Shown here piece after piece: positions 42,672 to 51,886 of a DNA stretch of 64,000 bases (the first letter of the stretch is position 1; each line of letters opens with the position of its first letter). The notes under the pieces are model-generated. The model did not search any database. It worked only from the letters and a program-made list of their open reading frames with translations, and was not told where the DNA came from. This stretch comes from Pseudomonadota bacterium (lineage in GTDB: Bacteria; Pseudomonadota; Alphaproteobacteria; Sphingomonadales; Sphingomonadaceae), in contig JAEWEY010000004.1 in the NCBI GenBank assembly GCA_023389105.1, forward strand, positions 620,001 through 684,000. The letters are read 5' to 3'. The translations under genes were made by a program, and so were the position numbers.

Positions 42672-44012
42672 TCACGCCGCGGCTTTCACGGCCTCGCAGA
42701 TGCCGTCGACGACGCGTTCGACCAGCGCAAGGTCGTCCCCTTCCGCCATGACCCTGATCAGCGGTTCCGTGCCAGACTTGCGGATGACAAGCCGGCCGCG
42801 CCCCTCGAGCTCGCTCTCGGCCGCAGCGATGCGCTTGCGGACGCTGTCGGTCTCAAGCGGCTGGGAGTCGCCGGAGAAGCGGACGTTTTTCAGCAACTGC
42901 GGCAGCGGCTCGAATTGGCGAAGCAACGTGCTGGCGGGCGCATCGGCCTCAACGAGCGCAGCGAGCACCTGAAGACCTGCGACGAGGCCATCTCCCGTGG
43001 TTGAATGATCCGTCAGGATGATGTGCCCCGACTGCTCGCCGCCAACGTTGCAGCCCGACTTGCGCATGTGCTCCAGCACATAGCGATCGCCGACGGCAGT
43101 ACGGTGGAGCTTCAGGCCCGCCTCACCAAGCTTCCGCTCAAGACCGAGATTGGACATGACGGTCGCGACGACGCCGTCGCCACGAAGCTCATTGCGGCCC
43201 TTCAGACCCAGCGCGATCAGCGCCATCAGCTGGTCGCCGTCGATGAGTCGCCCGGTCTCGTCCACCACGATCAGGCGATCCGCATCGCCGTCGAGCGCAA
43301 GGCCGATGTCGGCCCCGCTTGCGACAACCGTCCGCTGAAGCAGATCAGGATGGGTCGAGCCGCAGGCGTCGTTGATATTGGTGCCATCAGGCTTCACGCC
43401 GAGCGGGATGACTTCCGCGCCCAATTCCCACAACGCCTCCGGAGCTACGTGGTAGGCGGCGCCATTGGCGCAGTCGATCACGACCTTGAGACCGTCCAGG
43501 CGCAACTGCTCCGGAAAGGTCGACTTGGCGAAGTGGATATAGCGGCCGCGGGCATCGTCGATGCGGCGGGCGCGGCCGATCAGCTCCGATTTGGCGAGCT
43601 TCGGCTGCTTTTCGAGACGGCGCTCGATGGAGCGCTCGGCATCGTCGCTTAGCTTGTAACCGTCGGGCCCGAACAGCTTGATGCCATTGTCCGCGTAGGG
43701 GTTGTGCGAGGCGGAAATCATGACACCGAGGTCGGCCCGCATGGAGCGGGTCAACATGGCGACCGCCGGGGTCGGCATCGGCCCTAGCAGGACGACGTCC
43801 ATGCCAACGCTGGTGAAGCCCGCCACCATCGCCGATTCCATCATGTATCCGCTAAGCCGCGTGTCCTTGCCGATCACGACGCGGTGGCGGTGGTCGCCGC
43901 GCAGGAAGTGGGCGCCTGCCGCCTGCCCGACGCGGAGCGCCGTCTCGGCGGTCATCGGTTCGGTATTGGTGGTTCCGCGGATGCCGTCGGTGCCAAAGAA
44001 TTTACGCGTCAT
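42672..44012 (-). CDS. glmM: phosphoglucosamine mutase
   Basis: GlmM converts glucosamine-6-phosphate to glucosamine-1-phosphate for cell-wall and LPS precursors. The 446 residues start MTRKFFGTDGIRGTTN, with the phosphoserine in MISASHNPYADNG, the metal loop in DGDADRLIVVDE, GGEQSGHII near residue 323 and the phosphate-binding RKSGTEPLIRVM at the end. Normal length. Confidence 0.96.
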   Translation of the reverse strand: MTRKFFGTDGIRGTTNTEPMTAETALRVGQAAGAHFLRGDHRHRVVIGKDTRLSGYMMESAMVAGFTSVGMDVVLLGPMPTPAVAMLTRSMRADLGVMISASHNPYADNGIKLFGPDGYKLSDDAERSIERRLEKQPKLAKSELIGRARRIDDARGRYIHFAKSTFPEQLRLDGLKVVIDCANGAAYHVAPEALWELGAEVIPLGVKPDGTNINDACGSTHPDLLQRTVVASGADIGLALDGDADRLIVVDETGRLIDGDQLMALIALGLKGRNELRGDGVVATVMSNLGLERKLGEAGLKLHRTAVGDRYVLEHMRKSGCNVGGEQSGHIILTDHSTTGDGLVAGLQVLAALVEADAPASTLLRQFEPLPQLLKNVRFSGDSQPLETDSVRKRIAAAESELEGRGRLVIRKSGTEPLIRVMAEGDDLALVERVVDGICEAVKAAA

Positions 44013-44030
44013 GCCGCGTCTCTAGCGCGC

Positions 44031-44687
44031 TTAGCCGACCCAGCGCCAGATTCCGGCCGGCATCGGGTGCGCCCATGTCGCAATCAGGAACAGCAAGGTG
44101 CCGCCGATCAGCGCCACCGCGCCCGGATGGCCGACGCCGCGGCTGAAGGGAATGAAGGCGGTCTGCGCGGTCCATTCGTGCCAGGCCTCGCCCATCTGAC
44201 CGGCTTTCTTGCGGTCCTGCCCGGCCGCACCGAACAGCGCGAGCACGAGGATTGCGCCGTCGAACACCATCGCCTTGGGCATGGCAATGAGCGTCAAATG
44301 GACCGCGGCCCACAAGGCGAAACCCCACATCATCGGGTGCCGAGTAATGGTGAACACGCCGTGCGGACCGCCGCGCGGGCCTTTCGCGCCGGGCAGCGCC
44401 GGATTCTTCACGAAAGAGCCAATGAACAGGATCGAGCCGAACCACATCAGGATCGTGCCCACGATCCAGCCCGCCTGCCCCGTGTCCCACAACGCCGGTT
44501 CCCGACCGATGACCCGATAGAAATAGATCATCAGGCCGAACAGGATCAGCGAGACCAGCGAATATACGCCCGGGAACGCTTTCTCGCCGAGCGCGCGGAC
44601 CATGGGGCCGCGCAGTGGATGGGACATTAGGAAATGCGTTCCGACGAACGCGAGCGAAGACAGGAACAGACCCGCCTGCGGCGTCAA
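44031..44687 (-). CDS. NnrU family membrane protein
   Basis: This 218-residue inner-membrane protein has about six helices and resembles NnrU/isoprenylcysteine methyltransferase-like proteins. The conserved region is GVFTITRHPMMWGFALWAAVHL. NnrU has been tied to nitric-oxide metabolism in some species, but no denitrification genes are near. The start is TTG at 44685-44687, overlapping the upstream amidohydrolase stop. Confidence 0.85.
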   Translation of the reverse strand: MTPQAGLFLSSLAFVGTHFLMSHPLRGPMVRALGEKAFPGVYSLVSLILFGLMIYFYRVIGREPALWDTGQAGWIVGTILMWFGSILFIGSFVKNPALPGAKGPRGGPHGVFTITRHPMMWGFALWAAVHLTLIAMPKAMVFDGAILVLALFGAAGQDRKKAGQMGEAWHEWTAQTAFIPFSRGVGHPGAVALIGGTLLFLIATWAHPMPAGIWRWVG

Positions 44688-46072
44688 TGCCGGTACGCCT
44701 GCGGAAGCGTGCTCGGCCGGAGGTCGCGGTAGCGGTCGCGAAGCCGAGTCTGGTGCGTGTCGAGCGGCTGGCGCACGCCATCGATATACACTTGTTCCGC
44801 CGCGCTGGCGACTTCGAGTGGGTCACCCGACCAAATAACGACGTCTGCACGGCGACCGTTGGCGAGGCTGCCAATTTCGCTGCCCATGCCAATCGCCTCG
44901 GCAGGTCGCGAGGTGATTAAAGCCAGCGCTTCGCCCCAGCTGACGCCGGCGGCGCCGGGCAGCTTCTGCAGCGCGACGAGGTTGCCGGCATATTGGCGCT
45001 GGTTGAAGATGTAGCGCGTGTCGCTGTCGTCGATCATGCCGATCGACACCTTCACCCCCGCGCGGCGCATGCGGCCGATATTCGATTGCGTGGCCGCAAT
45101 CTGCTCGAACGCGGCGGGCAGGTCGTTCACCGCTGAGGCGATGACGGGAATGCCGGAGCGCGCAATGCGGTCGGCGACAGTCCAGCCCTCGCTGGCGCCA
45201 ACCAGCACCAGCTTAAGCGTCGGGAATTCCCGGCCGAGCTCGATGACCTGCAGGATGTCGCTGGCGCGCTCGGCATGGACGAGCAGATATTGACGGCCCT
45301 GCAGCACCGGCACGAGCGCCGCTGCGTCGAAGCGGGTGAGGAGGACATCGTCGCTCCGCCGCGCGTCACTGCCGTAAAGTCGCGACTCGTTGGGGTTGCT
45401 CACTATCGGCCGCTGGCGCTCATCGGATGCTGCCCCGCCATTGCTGGCGAGCGGTCCGGCGTAGCGACGAAGCTCCGCGGCCTCGCGTAGCGCATTACGG
45501 AACAGCACATGCGCGGACGAACGCGAACCGCCGGCCTTGTCCTTGCCGGTCTCGCCCAGCTCCACGAACTGGAATTTCCGCGGCGCCGTGATCGGATCCA
45601 TGTCGGCGCCGGTATCGATCACCGCGCCCTGCCCGGCGAAGATGCTCTTACCGACGTTCGGGACAACGAGCGCACGAGTTACACCGTCCGCGCGGTTCAC
45701 GGCGATCGGGGTCGCAAGCGGATTGATCGACGGCACCACATCAAGTGCCGCACTGAACGGCCCATCCGCCGACGTGTCGTTCGAACCGTCAGCTGAAAGA
45801 TCGACATCGCTCAGGCCGAGGCGCGAGAAACCGCCGACGATCCCCGGCGTCACCCATTTGCCGTGCGCATCGATGACCTGTGTTCCGGCCGGAAGCTTGG
45901 ACTGCATCCCGCCCGCGGCAACGATGCGCCCATCGCGAACCAGCACGGTGCCGTTCGGGATCGGTTCCGATCCATCACCGAGCGCCACGGTCCCGCCAAC
46001 GATGGCGAACGTCTGGGCAGCCGCCGGCGCGGCCACGCCCAACAGCAGGGCTGCGGCAAGCTGTCGGCTCAT
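44684..46072 (-). CDS. amidohydrolase-like protein lacking the HxH metal motif
   Basis: This 462-residue exported protein (signal peptide about 1-19, ending A-A-P-A-A-A-Q) has the amidohydrolase fold. The position where active enzymes have a V-T-P-G-x-I-D-x-H-S-H motif reads VTPGIVGGFSRLG here, so both first-shell histidines are missing. The C-terminal S-L-A-N-G-R-R-A-D-V-V-I-W is kept. It overlaps by four bases the next gene, whose product has the intact motif. It may be a regulatory or structural partner of that enzyme. Confidence 0.8.
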   Translation of the reverse strand: MSRQLAAALLLGVAAPAAAQTFAIVGGTVALGDGSEPIPNGTVLVRDGRIVAAGGMQSKLPAGTQVIDAHGKWVTPGIVGGFSRLGLSDVDLSADGSNDTSADGPFSAALDVVPSINPLATPIAVNRADGVTRALVVPNVGKSIFAGQGAVIDTGADMDPITAPRKFQFVELGETGKDKAGGSRSSAHVLFRNALREAAELRRYAGPLASNGGAASDERQRPIVSNPNESRLYGSDARRSDDVLLTRFDAAALVPVLQGRQYLLVHAERASDILQVIELGREFPTLKLVLVGASEGWTVADRIARSGIPVIASAVNDLPAAFEQIAATQSNIGRMRRAGVKVSIGMIDDSDTRYIFNQRQYAGNLVALQKLPGAAGVSWGEALALITSRPAEAIGMGSEIGSLANGRRADVVIWSGDPLEVASAAEQVYIDGVRQPLDTHQTRLRDRYRDLRPSTLPQAYRH

Positions 46073-47463
46073 TTCACGTCTCCCTGGCCGGGCTGGCCAA
46101 GCTCGAAATCGCTGACCGGACGCCGCTTGGGGTCATTGGCGTCGTACATCAGCGCGCCGTCGATCCAGACGCGCTCAGGCCGGGAATAATCGCTGAACGG
46201 ATCGCCGTTCCACAGCACGACGTCGGCTTCCTTGCCCGGCGTCAGGGTTCCGGTCTTGTCGAGGATGCCGAGCGCGCGCGCCGGATTGCGTGTCAGCCAG
46301 GTCCAGGCAACTGCTTCATTAAGCCCCGGAATGCCGGCGCGGATGCCGTCGCTGAGTGCCTTCGACGCTTCCTGATTCAGGCGCTGGATGCCGTTGGGGT
46401 CGTCGGAGTGGACGATCGCGCAGGCGCCGGCATTGTGCACGAACGGGATGTTTTCCTTGATCGCGTCATAGGCTTCCATCTTGAAGCCATACCAATCGGC
46501 CCACATCGCAGAGCAAATGCCGTTGGCCGCCAGCAGGTCAGCGATCTTGTAGGCTTCGACCGCGTGGTGGAACGCCGAGATGCGATAGCCGAACTCCTTC
46601 GACATATCGATCATGTTGGCCATTTCGTCGGCGCGATAGCAGTGGTTGTGGACGAGGATCTTGCCGTCGAGCACGCCGCGCAGCGTGTCCATGGCAAGGT
46701 CGCGGTCGGGAACGTCGCCGCCGTCCTTCTCGTACTTCTCCCACTTCCGCTTGTAGTTTTGCGCGTTGATCCACGTCTGGCGGGTCAGCGCGATATTGCC
46801 CATGCGGGTCTGCGGCATGTTGCCCTTCGACCCGTAGACGCGCTTCGGATTTTCGCCGCAGGCCATCTTGAGGCCGTAGGGTGCGCCCGGGAACTTCATG
46901 CCCTGGACCGTTCGCGCCGGCACATTCTTGAGTACGACCGAGCGGCCGCCAAACAGATTGGCTGAGCCGGGCAGGATCTGCAGCGTGGTCACGCCGCCGT
47001 TGATTAGCGCCCGGCTGAAGCCAGGGTCCTGCGGCCATACGCTATGCTCGGCCCAGACCTCGGGGCGGACCGGACCGGTCGCTTCGTTGCCGTCGGAATT
47101 GCCCTCGACGCCGGGCGACGGATAATCGCCAAGGTGGCTGTGGACGTCGATGACGCCTGGGGTCACCCATTTGCCGGTCCCGTCGATCTCCACCGCCCCC
47201 GCCGGAGCCGCAAGGTCCGCACCCCCGACCGCGCGCACTACGCCGTCGCTGATGACAACTGTCCCATCATTGATCTGCCGACCTTCGCCATCGAACACGG
47301 TGGCGTGGCGGATGACCGTCGCCACGCCCGGATAGCGGGCGTAGGTCGACGGATATGGGTCCTCATTGATGCGAATGGGGGCCGGCCCCTTCGCCTCGCC
47401 GCCCATGCCGGCGCAGGCCGACAGTGCCAAAGCGATCAGCGAAAGCGCCCCCCGTTTGCGCAT
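46069..47463 (-). CDS. amidohydrolase lipoprotein with intact HSH motif
   Basis: This 464-residue enzyme is probably an exported peptidase/imidazolonepropionase-like amidohydrolase. The lipobox LALSAC near residue 17 suggests lipoprotein export. The metal site starts in VTPGVIDVHSHLGDYPSPGVEG. Histidines follow in VHNHCYRADE and FHHAVEAYKIADLLA, with Asp in IVHSDDP. Neighbours are an inactive-looking paralog and a POT peptide transporter, so uptake and hydrolysis of dipeptides is plausible. Confidence 0.85.
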   Translation of the reverse strand: MRKRGALSLIALALSACAGMGGEAKGPAPIRINEDPYPSTYARYPGVATVIRHATVFDGEGRQINDGTVVISDGVVRAVGGADLAAPAGAVEIDGTGKWVTPGVIDVHSHLGDYPSPGVEGNSDGNEATGPVRPEVWAEHSVWPQDPGFSRALINGGVTTLQILPGSANLFGGRSVVLKNVPARTVQGMKFPGAPYGLKMACGENPKRVYGSKGNMPQTRMGNIALTRQTWINAQNYKRKWEKYEKDGGDVPDRDLAMDTLRGVLDGKILVHNHCYRADEMANMIDMSKEFGYRISAFHHAVEAYKIADLLAANGICSAMWADWYGFKMEAYDAIKENIPFVHNAGACAIVHSDDPNGIQRLNQEASKALSDGIRAGIPGLNEAVAWTWLTRNPARALGILDKTGTLTPGKEADVVLWNGDPFSDYSRPERVWIDGALMYDANDPKRRPVSDFELGQPGQGDVK

Positions 47464-49274
47464 CAGTTAACCCCGTGCATCCATTTCTTGAGCGGCCAGG
47501 ACAACAGGAACAGCAGGACGCCCGCGCCAATCGCGATCCAGGCAATCGTCGTGAACGTATGCATGTAAGTGTCCAGGCTGACCTTCAGGTTGGTGACTTG
47601 CCCCCCGACCGTGTCGACGCTCGAGAACTGGGCCACGATCCCCGCAAAATATTGCGCGACGGAGATCGACAGGAACCAGACGCCCATCATCAGTCCGACG
47701 ACGCGGGCAATGGACAGCTTGGTGATCATGCTGAGCCCGACCGGTGAGATGCAGAGCTCGGCCAGCGAGTGGAACAGGTAAAGGCCCGCAAGCCACCACA
47801 GACCGACCTGCCAGTTGTTGCCCGCGCTGGCAAAGGTTGAACCCCACACCAGGAACAGGAAGCCGGCACCGACGCCGGCGAGCGCGATTGCGAACTTGAC
47901 GGGAATCGACGGCTCTAGCCCCCGCTTGGCGAGGGTCGTCCAGACGATGCTCATGATCGGCGCAAAGACGACGATGAAGAACGGGTTGAACTGCTGCGTC
48001 TGCGGCGCCGACATGGTAAATAGTCCGAGGAAGTCGCGGTTCGTATTGCGGTCGGCGAACAGGGTCAGCGATGAGCCGGCCTGTTCGAACAAGGTCCAGA
48101 AGAAGACGTTGAAGACGATCAGGACCATCGCCGCAGTCATCATCTGTGCCTCGGTCCGAGTGCCCTTGGCATAGGACCATGCGAGGATAGCGGGAACGGC
48201 AATGATGAAGGTGCCGAACAGCAGCTTACCCATCAGCGAAAGCGACATCAGGTAGCCGACGAAGCCCGACCCTTCCGCCGGCGGCGGCGAATTCATCAGG
48301 TTGAAGAAGAGGAATACGAGCACCGGCACCGCGATCAGCGCGCCGATGTAAATGATGACATCCTTGTTCGGCGCATTGTCCGGGCGTTCGCCGAAGCCGG
48401 TCAGGCGGCCGCCGTCGAACTGCATTAAACCATAGCTGATCAGCATGCCGACGCCGGCAAGGCTGAGGCCCGCCCACCAGCCGAGCGTGTCGGCCAGGAT
48501 CGGGCAGAAGAATTGACCCAGCACCGAGCCGAGGTTGATGCCCATGTAGAAGATGGTGAAACCGGCATCGCGACGCTTATCGCCCTGGTCATAAAGAGTG
48601 CCGACGATGGTCGAAATGTTCGGCTTGAAGAAGCCGTTGCCGACGGAGATCAGCGACAGCGCGATCAGCATGATCATCACAGTCAGCGAGTTGCGGTCCG
48701 CGCCCGCCTCGAAGCCGCCCTTGGCGACGCGCTTCACTTCAGTGCCGTTGTCGAGCAGCGAGACCGAACTGTCCTCGTTGCCGCGAATCTGCAGCTTTTT
48801 GCCGTTGTCGACGACGAAGCGCGCCTCGTTCGGACTGCTGGTCGGGCGGTCCACGAAATTGTCGACGACGACCTCATAGCGCTTGCCGTCGATCATCGCA
48901 TAAGGCTTCGCCGGTGAGCCGCCAAAGGCGAGCGTGAAATAGCCGATCGCCATCACCAACGCGCCGAACTTCACGGCGCGCTTGGAGCCAAGGAACTGGT
49001 CGGCCAGCAGGCCGCCAATCAGCGGGGTCAGATAAACCAGCGCGGTATAACCGCCGTAGAGACCGGTCGCCTGCTGGTCGGAAAACAGGAAGTGCTTGGT
49101 CAGATAGAGCGTCAGCAACGCCCGCATGCCATAATAGCCGAAGCGTTCCCACATTTCGGTGGTGAACAGCCGTGCCAGCTGCCGCGGATGGCCGAACCAT
49201 GTGCCCTTATCCGCTGGATTGGTCTTGCCCGAAGCAGGCGAAAACGGTTCTTCGACGGCTGGTGTATCGACCAT
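47463..49274 (-). CDS. POT/PTR family proton-dependent oligopeptide transporter
   Basis: This 603-residue inner-membrane transporter imports di- and tripeptides with protons. The family signature EMWERFGYYGMRALLTLYL (ExxERFxYY) lies near the N-terminus, followed by about 14 helices. A roughly 70-residue hydrophilic insert (about 120-190, MIDGKRYEVVVDNF...) splits two helices. Similar long forms exist in Xanthomonas and sphingomonads. The start is ATG at 49272-49274 after GGGAG. The two amidohydrolase genes follow directly in the same operon. Confidence 0.92.
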   Translation of the reverse strand: MVDTPAVEEPFSPASGKTNPADKGTWFGHPRQLARLFTTEMWERFGYYGMRALLTLYLTKHFLFSDQQATGLYGGYTALVYLTPLIGGLLADQFLGSKRAVKFGALVMAIGYFTLAFGGSPAKPYAMIDGKRYEVVVDNFVDRPTSSPNEARFVVDNGKKLQIRGNEDSSVSLLDNGTEVKRVAKGGFEAGADRNSLTVMIMLIALSLISVGNGFFKPNISTIVGTLYDQGDKRRDAGFTIFYMGINLGSVLGQFFCPILADTLGWWAGLSLAGVGMLISYGLMQFDGGRLTGFGERPDNAPNKDVIIYIGALIAVPVLVFLFFNLMNSPPPAEGSGFVGYLMSLSLMGKLLFGTFIIAVPAILAWSYAKGTRTEAQMMTAAMVLIVFNVFFWTLFEQAGSSLTLFADRNTNRDFLGLFTMSAPQTQQFNPFFIVVFAPIMSIVWTTLAKRGLEPSIPVKFAIALAGVGAGFLFLVWGSTFASAGNNWQVGLWWLAGLYLFHSLAELCISPVGLSMITKLSIARVVGLMMGVWFLSISVAQYFAGIVAQFSSVDTVGGQVTNLKVSLDTYMHTFTTIAWIAIGAGVLLFLLSWPLKKWMHGVN

Positions 49275-49387
49275 CCGGTATTTCTCCCCACGCGCCAGCC
49301 CGGCGCAATCGCGCGACCCTAGCGGTGAATCCCCGCTTGTGAAGCGCATTGTTGATGAGGGCGCTGTCTCCTATCTGGCCTGCAACC

Positions 49388-49972
49388 ATGCTGAACGACA
49401 CATCTTCTGTCCTGTCGCTGCTGCAGACGCGGCGATCGGGAAAGCCGCGCGAACTGGTCGGGCCTGGCCCGTCAGAGACCGAGCTCCAACAGATGCTGAC
49501 CATTGCCGCGCGCACGCCCGACCATGGCAACCTCGCTCCCTGGCGGTTCATCGTCGTTGGTGACGATCAGCGCGATGCGTTCGAAGCCATTCTTCAGCAA
49601 GCGCTGCGCGAGGACGAACCCGACGCCCCGGCGGCGAAGGTTGAGAAGGAGCATGCATTTTCGCACTACCAGGGCGCATTGGTCATTCTGATCTCGGCCC
49701 CCGTGCAGGGCCACAAGGTTCCCGTGTGGGAACAGGAACTGTCGTGCGGATCGGCGGCGATGAACCTGCTGCTGGCAGCCCACGCCTTTGGTTACGTGCC
49801 CGGCTGGGTCACGGGTTGGCGAACTTACTCCGACGTCGTGCGCAACGCCTTCTGCAAGTCGGATGAGCAGATTGCAGGGTTCATCTTCATCGGTCACGAG
49901 AGCCGCGAACTCGAAGACCGGCCGCGCCCGGCGCTGAATGAGGTCGTCAGCGTCTGGCAGCCGCCGCAGTAA
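49388..49972 (+). CDS. nitroreductase family flavoprotein
   Basis: This FMN-dependent reductase has 194 residues. FMN-binding features are LLQTRRSGKPRELVGPGP, AARTPDHGNLAPWRFIVV and a C-terminal GFIFIGH segment. The substrate is not inferable; relatives include nitroreductases and dehydropteridine reductases. The ATG at 49388 starts the conserved part. The stop is 39 bases before the GntR gene. Confidence 0.88.
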   Translation: MLNDTSSVLSLLQTRRSGKPRELVGPGPSETELQQMLTIAARTPDHGNLAPWRFIVVGDDQRDAFEAILQQALREDEPDAPAAKVEKEHAFSHYQGALVILISAPVQGHKVPVWEQELSCGSAAMNLLLAAHAFGYVPGWVTGWRTYSDVVRNAFCKSDEQIAGFIFIGHESRELEDRPRPALNEVVSVWQPPQ

Positions 49973-49976
49973 GCCA

Positions 49977-50011
49977 TTGAACTTCTTTGCGATCCGCTGT
50001 ATTACTACAGC
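49977..50011 (+). promoter_or_regulatory. leaderless promoter and palindromic operator of the GntR gene
   Basis: TTGAAC (49977-49982) and TATTAC (50000-50005) are separated by 17 bases. The -10 box lies inside a perfect palindrome, GCTGTA-TTAC-TACAGC, at 49996-50011. The ATG of the GntR gene is at 50012, where transcription is expected to start, so the transcript would have no leader. The palindrome is a natural autorepression site. Confidence 0.65.
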
Positions 50012-50368
50012 ATGACGCTACGCACGCAGCACGAAAAGCCCGTTTACGTCCGGCTCCGAGAGACGATCGCCGATGCGATCATGGCGGGCAAGTATGCTGA
50101 TGGCGATCCGCTCCCCTCCGTGCGCGCATTGGCGGCTGAGCAGCAGGCCAATCCGCTTACTGTCGCGAAGGCCTATCAGGGTTTCCAGGACGAAGGCTTG
50201 GTCGTCGTGAAGCGCGGCGTCGGCATGTTCGTCGCCGAGGGCGCACGCGCGCGACTGAGCGATTCCGAGCGCAACCGCTTCCTCAAGGAAGAATGGCCGG
50301 AGATCCGTGCCCGGATGCGGCGACTGGGCATCGACGCCGAAGACCTGTTGGAGCGCGAACGCGCCTGA
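50012..50368 (+). CDS. GntR family regulator, YtrA subfamily
   Basis: This 118-residue repressor consists almost only of the winged helix: VYVRLRETIADAIMAGKYADGD, LPSVRALAAEQQANPLTVAKAY, LVVVKRGVGMFV. A short helical tail follows, typical of YtrA-type GntR proteins. Such proteins often control an adjacent ABC transporter or their own gene. No transporter is beside it here, and tsaC follows in the same direction. Its promoter carries a perfect palindrome. Confidence 0.9.
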   Translation: MTLRTQHEKPVYVRLRETIADAIMAGKYADGDPLPSVRALAAEQQANPLTVAKAYQGFQDEGLVVVKRGVGMFVAEGARARLSDSERNRFLKEEWPEIRARMRRLGIDAEDLLERERA

Positions 50369-50405
50369 TATTCCGCACGGCGGGAATATACTCTAGCCGC
50401 GAGGC

Positions 50406-51320
50406 GTGCAGACCCGCGTTCTGAAATTCGACGATACCACGATAGCCGAGGCTGCTGGCTTGATCCTCGCCGGGCAGTGCGTCGCCGTGCCGACGGAGAC
50501 CGTCTATGGCTTGGCGGCCGATGCGACCAATGGCGAAGCCGTCGCGCGCATCTACGAGGCCAAGGGCCGCCCGTCCTTCAATCCGCTTATCGTGCACGTC
50601 CCCGACGTCGCTGCCGCGCGTGAGATCGGCGAGTTCAGTGAAGAAGCGGTAGCGTTGGCGACACAATATTGGCCGGGGCCGCTGACGCTTGTCGTTCCGC
50701 TTCGCCAAGCGGCGTCGATCGCTTCGATCGCGAGTGCTGGATTGCCCACTATCGGGCTTCGCGTGCCGGCGCATCCGGCGATGCAGGCACTACTGCGCGC
50801 GGCGGGGCGACCGCTGGCCGCGCCCTCGGCCAATGCAAGCGGCGCAATCAGCCCCACCCGTGCCGAACATGTGCTGAAGAGCCTCGGCGGCCGCATCCCG
50901 CTGATCATCGATGGCGGACCGACCGAACGCGGCATCGAGTCCACGATCGTAGCCGCGACTGGCGGCCCGCTGCGGCTATTGCGAGCAGGTCCGATCCAGG
51001 TCGACGCGCTGGCCAGCGACGGCGACAAGATCGAGGCGCCTGGGCAAATGGCAAGCCATTACGCACCATCGAAGCCTTTGCGCCTCAACGCGTCCAGTGC
51101 CGGGCCAAACGAGTTCTGGATCGGCTTCGGACATCTTGCCGGCGACGCGACACTCAGCGCCGACAGCGACCTAACGGAAGCCGCGGCACGGCTATTTGAC
51201 CTGCTGCACCAGGCAGACGACGCTGCCCAATCCAAAATTGCCGTCGCGCCGGTTCCCGAGGCAGGGCTTGGCGCGGCGATCAACGACCGGCTCAGGCGGG
51301 CTGCGGCCCCGCGCTCTTGA
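50406..51320 (+). CDS. tsaC: L-threonylcarbamoyladenylate synthase (TsaC/Sua5 type)
   Basis: This enzyme makes threonylcarbamoyl-AMP for the t6A37 tRNA modification. The 304 residues have the N-terminal YrdC domain (VPTETVYGLAADAT, PGPLTLVVP, APSANASGAISPT) and a C-terminal Sua5 domain (MASHYAPSKPLRL), so it is the longer Sua5 form. The start is GTG at 50406. The 3' end overlaps convergent msrA by 29 bases. Confidence 0.94.
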   Translation: MQTRVLKFDDTTIAEAAGLILAGQCVAVPTETVYGLAADATNGEAVARIYEAKGRPSFNPLIVHVPDVAAAREIGEFSEEAVALATQYWPGPLTLVVPLRQAASIASIASAGLPTIGLRVPAHPAMQALLRAAGRPLAAPSANASGAISPTRAEHVLKSLGGRIPLIIDGGPTERGIESTIVAATGGPLRLLRAGPIQVDALASDGDKIEAPGQMASHYAPSKPLRLNASSAGPNEFWIGFGHLAGDATLSADSDLTEAAARLFDLLHQADDAAQSKIAVAPVPEAGLGAAINDRLRRAAAPRS

Positions 51321-51843
51321 GCCGTGCCTGGAAGCTTTTGCGAAGCTTCTGCAGCTTGGGCGGGATCACCGCGAGGCAGTACGGGTTGCGCTGGCCCTCG
51401 CCGGCCCAATAATCTTGGTGATAATCCTCGGCGGGATACCATTCGGCCTTCGGCTCGATGGTCGTCACGATCCGTCCGCCGAGATCAGCGTTGGCGCGCT
51501 CAATGCCGGCACGCGCTTTCTCCGCCTGCTCAGCGTCCTGCGGAAAGATCGCCGACCGGTACTGCGTGCCGACATCATTGCCCTGGCGATTGAGCTGGGT
51601 CGGGTCGTGGGTCGCGAAGAAGATGTCGAGCAGATCGTCGTAGCTGATCTGGTCGGGATCGAAGGTGATGCGGATCGCCTCGGCATGGCCGGTATCGCCG
51701 CCGCACACCTGCTTGTAGGTTGGATTAGCGACCTGTCCGCCAGTGTAGCCGCTCTCCACCTTCTCGACGCCGACTACGTCCAGAAACACCGCTTCCGTGC
51801 ACCAGAAGCACCCGCCCGCAAGCACCGCGACTTGTTCCGCCAT
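51292..51843 (-). CDS. msrA: peptide methionine-S-sulfoxide reductase MsrA
   Basis: MsrA reduces S-methionine sulfoxide. The 183 residues show the catalytic cysteine in GGCFWCTEAVF, the GYTGG loop, CGGDTGHAEA and QYRSAIF. A C-terminal extension follows QKLRKSF. The ATG at 51841-51843 follows AGGAGCGG. Confidence 0.95.
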   Translation of the reverse strand: MAEQVAVLAGGCFWCTEAVFLDVVGVEKVESGYTGGQVANPTYKQVCGGDTGHAEAIRITFDPDQISYDDLLDIFFATHDPTQLNRQGNDVGTQYRSAIFPQDAEQAEKARAGIERANADLGGRIVTTIEPKAEWYPAEDYHQDYWAGEGQRNPYCLAVIPPKLQKLRKSFQARLKSAGPQPA

Positions 51844-51886
51844 CCTATCCGCTCCTGCTGATTGCCTGAGCGGAATGTAGGAAGCG

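Noticed and set aside
41360..42751. Plus-strand open frame of about 460 codons opposite the ThiD-VOC gene
   Set aside because: It mirrors the codon pattern of the real gene, has low-complexity R/D/A composition and no ribosome-binding site.
45880..46965. Plus-strand open frame across the two amidohydrolase genes
   Set aside because: It spans the junction of two clear minus-strand genes and has no protein signature.
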